From Globodera rostochiensis (Eukaryota > Nematoda > Chromadorea > Rhabditida > Heteroderidae), in contig JAEVLN010000001.1 of NCBI GenBank assembly GCA_018350325.1, positions 671,501 to 735,500 of the forward strand: 64,000 nucleotides of DNA, given 5' to 3'. A model generated the notes under the pieces. That model had not been told where the DNA came from. It saw nothing but the letters and a program-made list of their open reading frames with translations, and did no database searches. Positions 60,501 through 64,000 of the stretch are shown piece by piece. The position numbers were made by a program, and so were the translations under genes. Within the stretch, counting starts at the first letter, position 1, and each line of letters opens with the position of its first letter.

Positions 60501-63500
60501 CGGCAAACGCCGCCGCAACAGCAACAAAGCAGCAGCATGTCGCCAGTGATGGACGGCGCCAACGGTGCCGAGGTGCGTTGGTGTGCCGAGTTTTAAGCGG
60601 ACGGATGCCCAAAAAAAAATTTCGGAAAAATCCGGCATTTTCTGGTTATGTATAAACAAATTAGTTTTGAATGCCTTAGGCAACAGTCGATCAAAATGCC
60701 AAAAACGACAGCAAAAGCGCCAATGAAAATGCCGATGCTAACAAAAGCAGCGACGACAACGCGAACATGTTCGAGCGATGCGAAGCGCGCAACCGCAATC
60801 GACCAGCACCGACAATGCCGACCACGGAGGGCATAGAGGTGGGTAGACGCTTGTTGATCAGCGACAATTCAAGCAGGTTGATCAGAGATCGAGGGGGAGT
60901 CGAGAAATTGAAGACTTTCAAGCAGTTTGATCAGAGAGCGATCCGATCGAATGGGGGATCAAGAAACTGGAAGAATTTCAAGCTTTTTGATCAGAGAGCG
61001 ACCCGATCGAATGGGGGATCAAGAAACTGGAAGAATTTCAAGCTTTTTGATCAGAGAGCGATCCGATCGAATGGGGGATCAAGAAACTGGAAGAATTTCA
61101 AGCAGTTTGATCAGAGAGCGATCCGATCGAATGGGGGAAACGAGAAATTGAAGACTTTCAAGCAGTTTGATCAGAGAGCAATCCTTATCGAATGGGGGAA
61201 TCGAGAAAATTGATGAATTTCAAGCAGTTTGATCAAAGATCACGAATATGGGTCGAGGAACACTTTGAATGGAGATGATCTGACTAACTCGTGTCATGAT
61301 CAGAGTGACTTGGTCCCTGCTTGATCTAGTTCAAACTTGTTTAAAGTGTGGCTTACCGTTTTTACAGTACCCACGAGCGGCTTCCTGGAGCGCGTCCACC
61401 GTAGCGGAAATAATGCAGGATTCGATTGGTAATGTGGCGGCATCTGACATCCCCCCCCCGGCTTTGAACTGCTCGAACATTTTTCAGGTCGTAAAGTGTT
61501 CAGTTGTTTCCTTCATGACGCGTTGGCGGAGGAGAACCTGCTGTTTGTGGAGGAGGTGGAGAAGTTGAAGAAGGAGAAGCAGCCGGAACGTATACGGAAC
61601 GGTGTGCAAGCACTGCTCGACAAGTACGCCGCCTACATCAACCTGAGCTCGGTGGCCATGAGTGTGAGAAGCAACAAAATAATTAAAAATGGAGCGCTTT
61701 TTGAATTTCAGAAATTGCGTGAATGCGCCAAGGCCGAGACTCCCGACCCGAAGAGTTTGGACATTGCGCACAAGGTGTTGTTGTTTGTAGTCGGATTGCT
61801 CCCCGATCTCGAGACACAAAATTGTGTTGTCCCCAACATGGCAAACTCCGGCCTCCCCGACCCCGAAAATTTGGACGTCCCCGACCCCCGACATGGCCAA
61901 CCCCGACCCCCGACTTTCCCGCCCCCGAGGGGACATAAACCCGTTGGTGCCATTCCACAGAAGTAATTTACGAAGACACAATTTACTGAGTCCATGGCGG
62001 AACTTTGAACTAGAGCCCGGACTTGGGACCGATCGAGATCACTAAAAGATCCCAAGAAAAAATCCCGAATCGCAAAAAATTTTGGTAAAATTTCGTCGAT
62101 CGAGAATCTCGATCGTCCAAACTCTACATTGAACCATTTTGGGTTCAGGAAATTTACAAACTGCTCGAGAATGACCAATTCCCGCGCTTCCGGCGTTCCC
62201 AACTCTACATTGGCTTTCTGGAGCAGCTGTTGCCCCGTGCGTACGCCGAACGTTGGACAACTTCGTTTGACGCTCTGTTGGGCAACCAGGTCAGAGAATT
62301 GCTCGAGAGTCTCGAGACCAAGGTGATCCCCTTGTATGACGTAAAACAAATGGAACGGGATTTTTTGCGTCCTTAAGCATTTGTTGGAGCAGTACATGCA
62401 TGCATTCATTCGTTCAAATACCCCTCTAATAATCATTTGTTGGAGCAGTACATGCATGCATTCATTCGTTCAAATACCCCTTTAATAATCATTTGTTGGA
62501 GCAGTACATGCATGCATTCATTCGTTCAAATACCCCTTTAATAATCATTTGTTGGAGCAGTACATGCATGCATTCATTCGTTCAAATACCCCTTTAATAA
62601 TCATTTGTTGGAGCAGTACATGCATGCATTCATTCGTTCAAATACCCCTTTAATAATCATTTGTTGGAGCAGTACATGCATGCATTCATTCGTTCAAATA
62701 CCCCTTTAATAATCATTTGTTGGAGCAGTACATGAATGCATTCATTCGTTCAAATACCCCTTTAATAATCATTTGTTGGAGCAGTACATGCATGCATTCA
62801 TTCGTTCAAATACCCCTTTAATAATCATTTGTTGGAGCAGTACATGAATGCATTCATTCGTTCAAATACCCCTTTAATAATCATTTGTTGGAGCAGTACA
62901 TGCATGCATTCATTCGTTCAAATACCCCTTTAATAATCATTTGTTGGAGCAGTACATGCATGCATTCATTCGTTCAAATACCCCTTTAATAATCATTTGT
63001 TGGAGCAGTACATGCATGCATTTATTCGTTCAAATACCCCTTTAATAATCATTTGTTGGAGCAGTACATGCATGCATTCATTCGTTCAAATACCCCTTTA
63101 ATAATCATTTGTTGGAGCAGTACATGCATGCATTCATTCGTTCAAATACCCCTTTAATAATCATTTGTTGGAGCAGTACATGCATGCATTTATTCGTTCA
63201 AATACCCCTTTAATAATCATTTGTTGGAGCAGTACATGCATGCATTCATACGTTCAAATACCCCTTTAATAATCATTTGTTGGAGCAGTACATGCATGCA
63301 TTCATTCGTTCAAATACCCCTTTAATAATCATTTGTTGGAGCAGTACATGCATGCATTCATTCGTTCAAATACCCCTTTAATAATCATTTGTTGGAGCAG
63401 TACATGCATGCATTCATTCGTTCAAATACCCCTTTAATAATCATTTGTTGGAGCAGTACATGCATGCATTCATTCGTTCAAATACCCCTTTAATAATCAT

Positions 63501-64000
63501 TTGTTGGAGCAGTACATGCATGCATTCATTCGTTCAAATACCCCTTTAATAATCATTTGTTGGAGCAGTACATGCATGCATTCATTCGTTCAAATACCCC
63601 TTTAATAATCATTTGTTGGAGCAGTACATGCATGCATTCATTCGTTCAAATACAGGTCGGACGCCATCACTTTCGCCAATTCCTGTTCAACGTACGCGCG
63701 GAGGAGAATCTGCGCTTTTGGGTGAGTCGACGACGTGTTCTGTTCGGAAACAGAGCCCGGAAGTTTTGTACACAAAATTGGAGGCTAAAACAAAATGCCA
63801 ACCAGGGCAGCCAGTTGGCATTTTGTCCTGGCACGCTCAAAAATTGCATTTTTGTTTTGAATCGTTTAAGGAATCCGTCATCGAATATCGCCAGCTGAGG
63901 AACAAAAGCACTGCAATGCAGGTGTGAAATGATTGATGGTGGTTACGAATGGGCTTTGCTCCCCGAACCCCCGACTTTTTTTGGTCGGGGTTTTTGTCCC
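54541..64000 (+). CDS. Tandem-RGS-domain protein (3' end outside the window)
   Basis: Exons in frame: 54541-54580, 54678-54903, 57799-58066, 59154-59318, 60405-60572, 60680-60838, 61368-61428, 61488-61663, 61712-61774, 62149-62289, 63656-63721, 63871-63921, then beyond the window. The first 340 residues are low complexity (Ser, Gln, Pro, a nine-Glu run). The first RGS domain runs from SWSASTVAEIMQDSIGRKVF through FLHDALAEENLLFVEEVEKL to PRFRRSQLYIGFL. A second follows at once: TSFDALLGNQVGRHHFRQFL, then RAEENLRFW and VIEYRQL. RGS domains speed GTP hydrolysis by G-alpha subunits. Two RGS domains in one small protein recall C. elegans RGS-3, but orthology is not shown. One intron (59319-60404) has a GC donor, and four introns are filled with minisatellites. 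The ATG exon is inferred from phase. Confidence 0.85.
55690..56815. repeat. 28-bp minisatellite array in RGS intron 2
   Basis: About 35 nearly identical units of CCCCGACTCCTAACCCGATC plus CCCGACAA, preceded by degenerate GACAGTGAGTGCCATCCCC units. A few units have CACCGACAA or CCCCGGCAA. C-rich strand is the coding strand. Confidence 0.97.
57415..57720. repeat. 17-bp minisatellite (GGACAAAAGTTCCCAGG)
   Basis: About 18 units with variants CTCCCACTCCCACGG and ATGCCCCAGG. Same RGS intron as the 28-bp array. Confidence 0.93.
58240..59030. repeat. Minisatellite (GGGGATGAGCAAACCGGGGA) in RGS intron 3
   Basis: About 25 units of 26-45 bp: TCCCCGTTTTTGGGGATGAG and CAAACCGGGGAT with C-runs of 4-15. 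Its reverse strand holds three overlapping 245-320-residue open frames that are only repeat translation. Confidence 0.95.
59345..60295. repeat. Minisatellite (TTTTGAAGCGTCCCCCTTGG) in the GC-AG intron
   Basis: About 40 units of 24 bp (GGGGGCTTTTGAAGCGTCCC) alternating with a longer unit containing ACCGGTCCCCTTACTATTAG. It fills nearly all of the 1086-nt intron. Confidence 0.95.
60885..61250. repeat. 60-bp tandem repeat in an RGS intron
   Basis: Six units: TTTGATCAGAGAGCGATCCG, ATCGAATGGGGGATCAAGAA, ACTGGAAGAATTTCAAGC. Confidence 0.93.
61838..61940. repeat. Copy of the GGGGACGTCCAAATTTTC repeat family
   Basis: CCCGAAAATTTGGACGTCCC and ACATGGCCAACCCCGACCCC are the reverse complement of the F-box intron 7 array. 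Single unit, in an RGS intron. Confidence 0.7.
62377..63650. repeat. 56-bp tandem array in RGS intron, about 23 copies
   Basis: Unit: CATTTGTTGGAGCAGTACAT, GCATGCATTCATTCGTTCAA, ATACCCCTTTAATAAT. Units differ by single bases at most. The final unit runs directly into the 3' splice site: TTCAAATACCCC becomes TTCAAATACAG at 63655. Confidence 0.98.

Noticed and set aside
62377..63650. CRISPR-like array
   Set aside because: Units are contiguous with no unique spacers, and the sequence is an intron of a eukaryotic gene.

Overview
The window is eukaryotic and almost certainly nematode. It carries a cuticle collagen (furin-type site, split Gly-X-Y domain, C-terminal YCPCPER), introns mostly 43-60 nt long, genes packed head to tail with 100-400 bp gaps, and RGS, Tribbles, MED22, RFC3 and PEX12 homologs. 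At least five introns appear to be GC-AG, a class I recall as frequent in cyst nematodes (Globodera/Heterodera); together with the mass of G/C homopolymers and minisatellites this suggests a plant-parasitic tylenchid. That placement is inference. All gene models were spliced by hand from reading frame, splice-site and family resemblance; nothing was aligned by software.

Layout. 1-900: 3' part of a CCCH zinc-finger gene (+). 1799-3243: cuticle collagen (+). 4075-5715: FAF2/UBXD8-like UBA-UBX protein (-). 6475-7379 and 7509-9249: MED22 and a HAP40/F8A-like gene (+), 129 bp apart. 10179-12004: acidic repeat protein (+). 12344-14048: RFC3 (-). 15235-17412: arylacetamide-deacetylase-type esterase (-). 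18856-20586: PEX12 (-). 20745-22981: TUT1-type U6 terminal uridylyltransferase (-). 23138-24049: CMC1 (-). 24882-26759: SCaMC-type mitochondrial carrier (+). 27172-28270: small charged protein (+). 28683-32188: RGG/FG protein built of duplicated exons (+). 32744-33203: possible small membrane protein (-). 33312-37027: Tribbles pseudokinase (-). 37028-45962: repeat-rich, no gene found. 45963-52434: F-box protein with polyQ and Ser-rich regions (+). 54541 to beyond the right edge: protein with two RGS domains (+).

The left 37 kb is gene-dense housekeeping sequence with small introns. The right 27 kb is different: the F-box and RGS genes are stretched by introns made of minisatellite arrays, each intron with its own repeat unit, and by several fold-back elements with clear terminal inverted repeats. 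Same-strand neighbours with short gaps (MED22/HAP40; CMC1/TUT1/PEX12; Tribbles/membrane protein) are candidates for nematode operons. I did not find a wholly new multi-gene system; the most unusual points are the intron repeat expansions, the GC-AG introns, a UBXD8-like protein without its UAS domain, and the modular RGG/FG gene.
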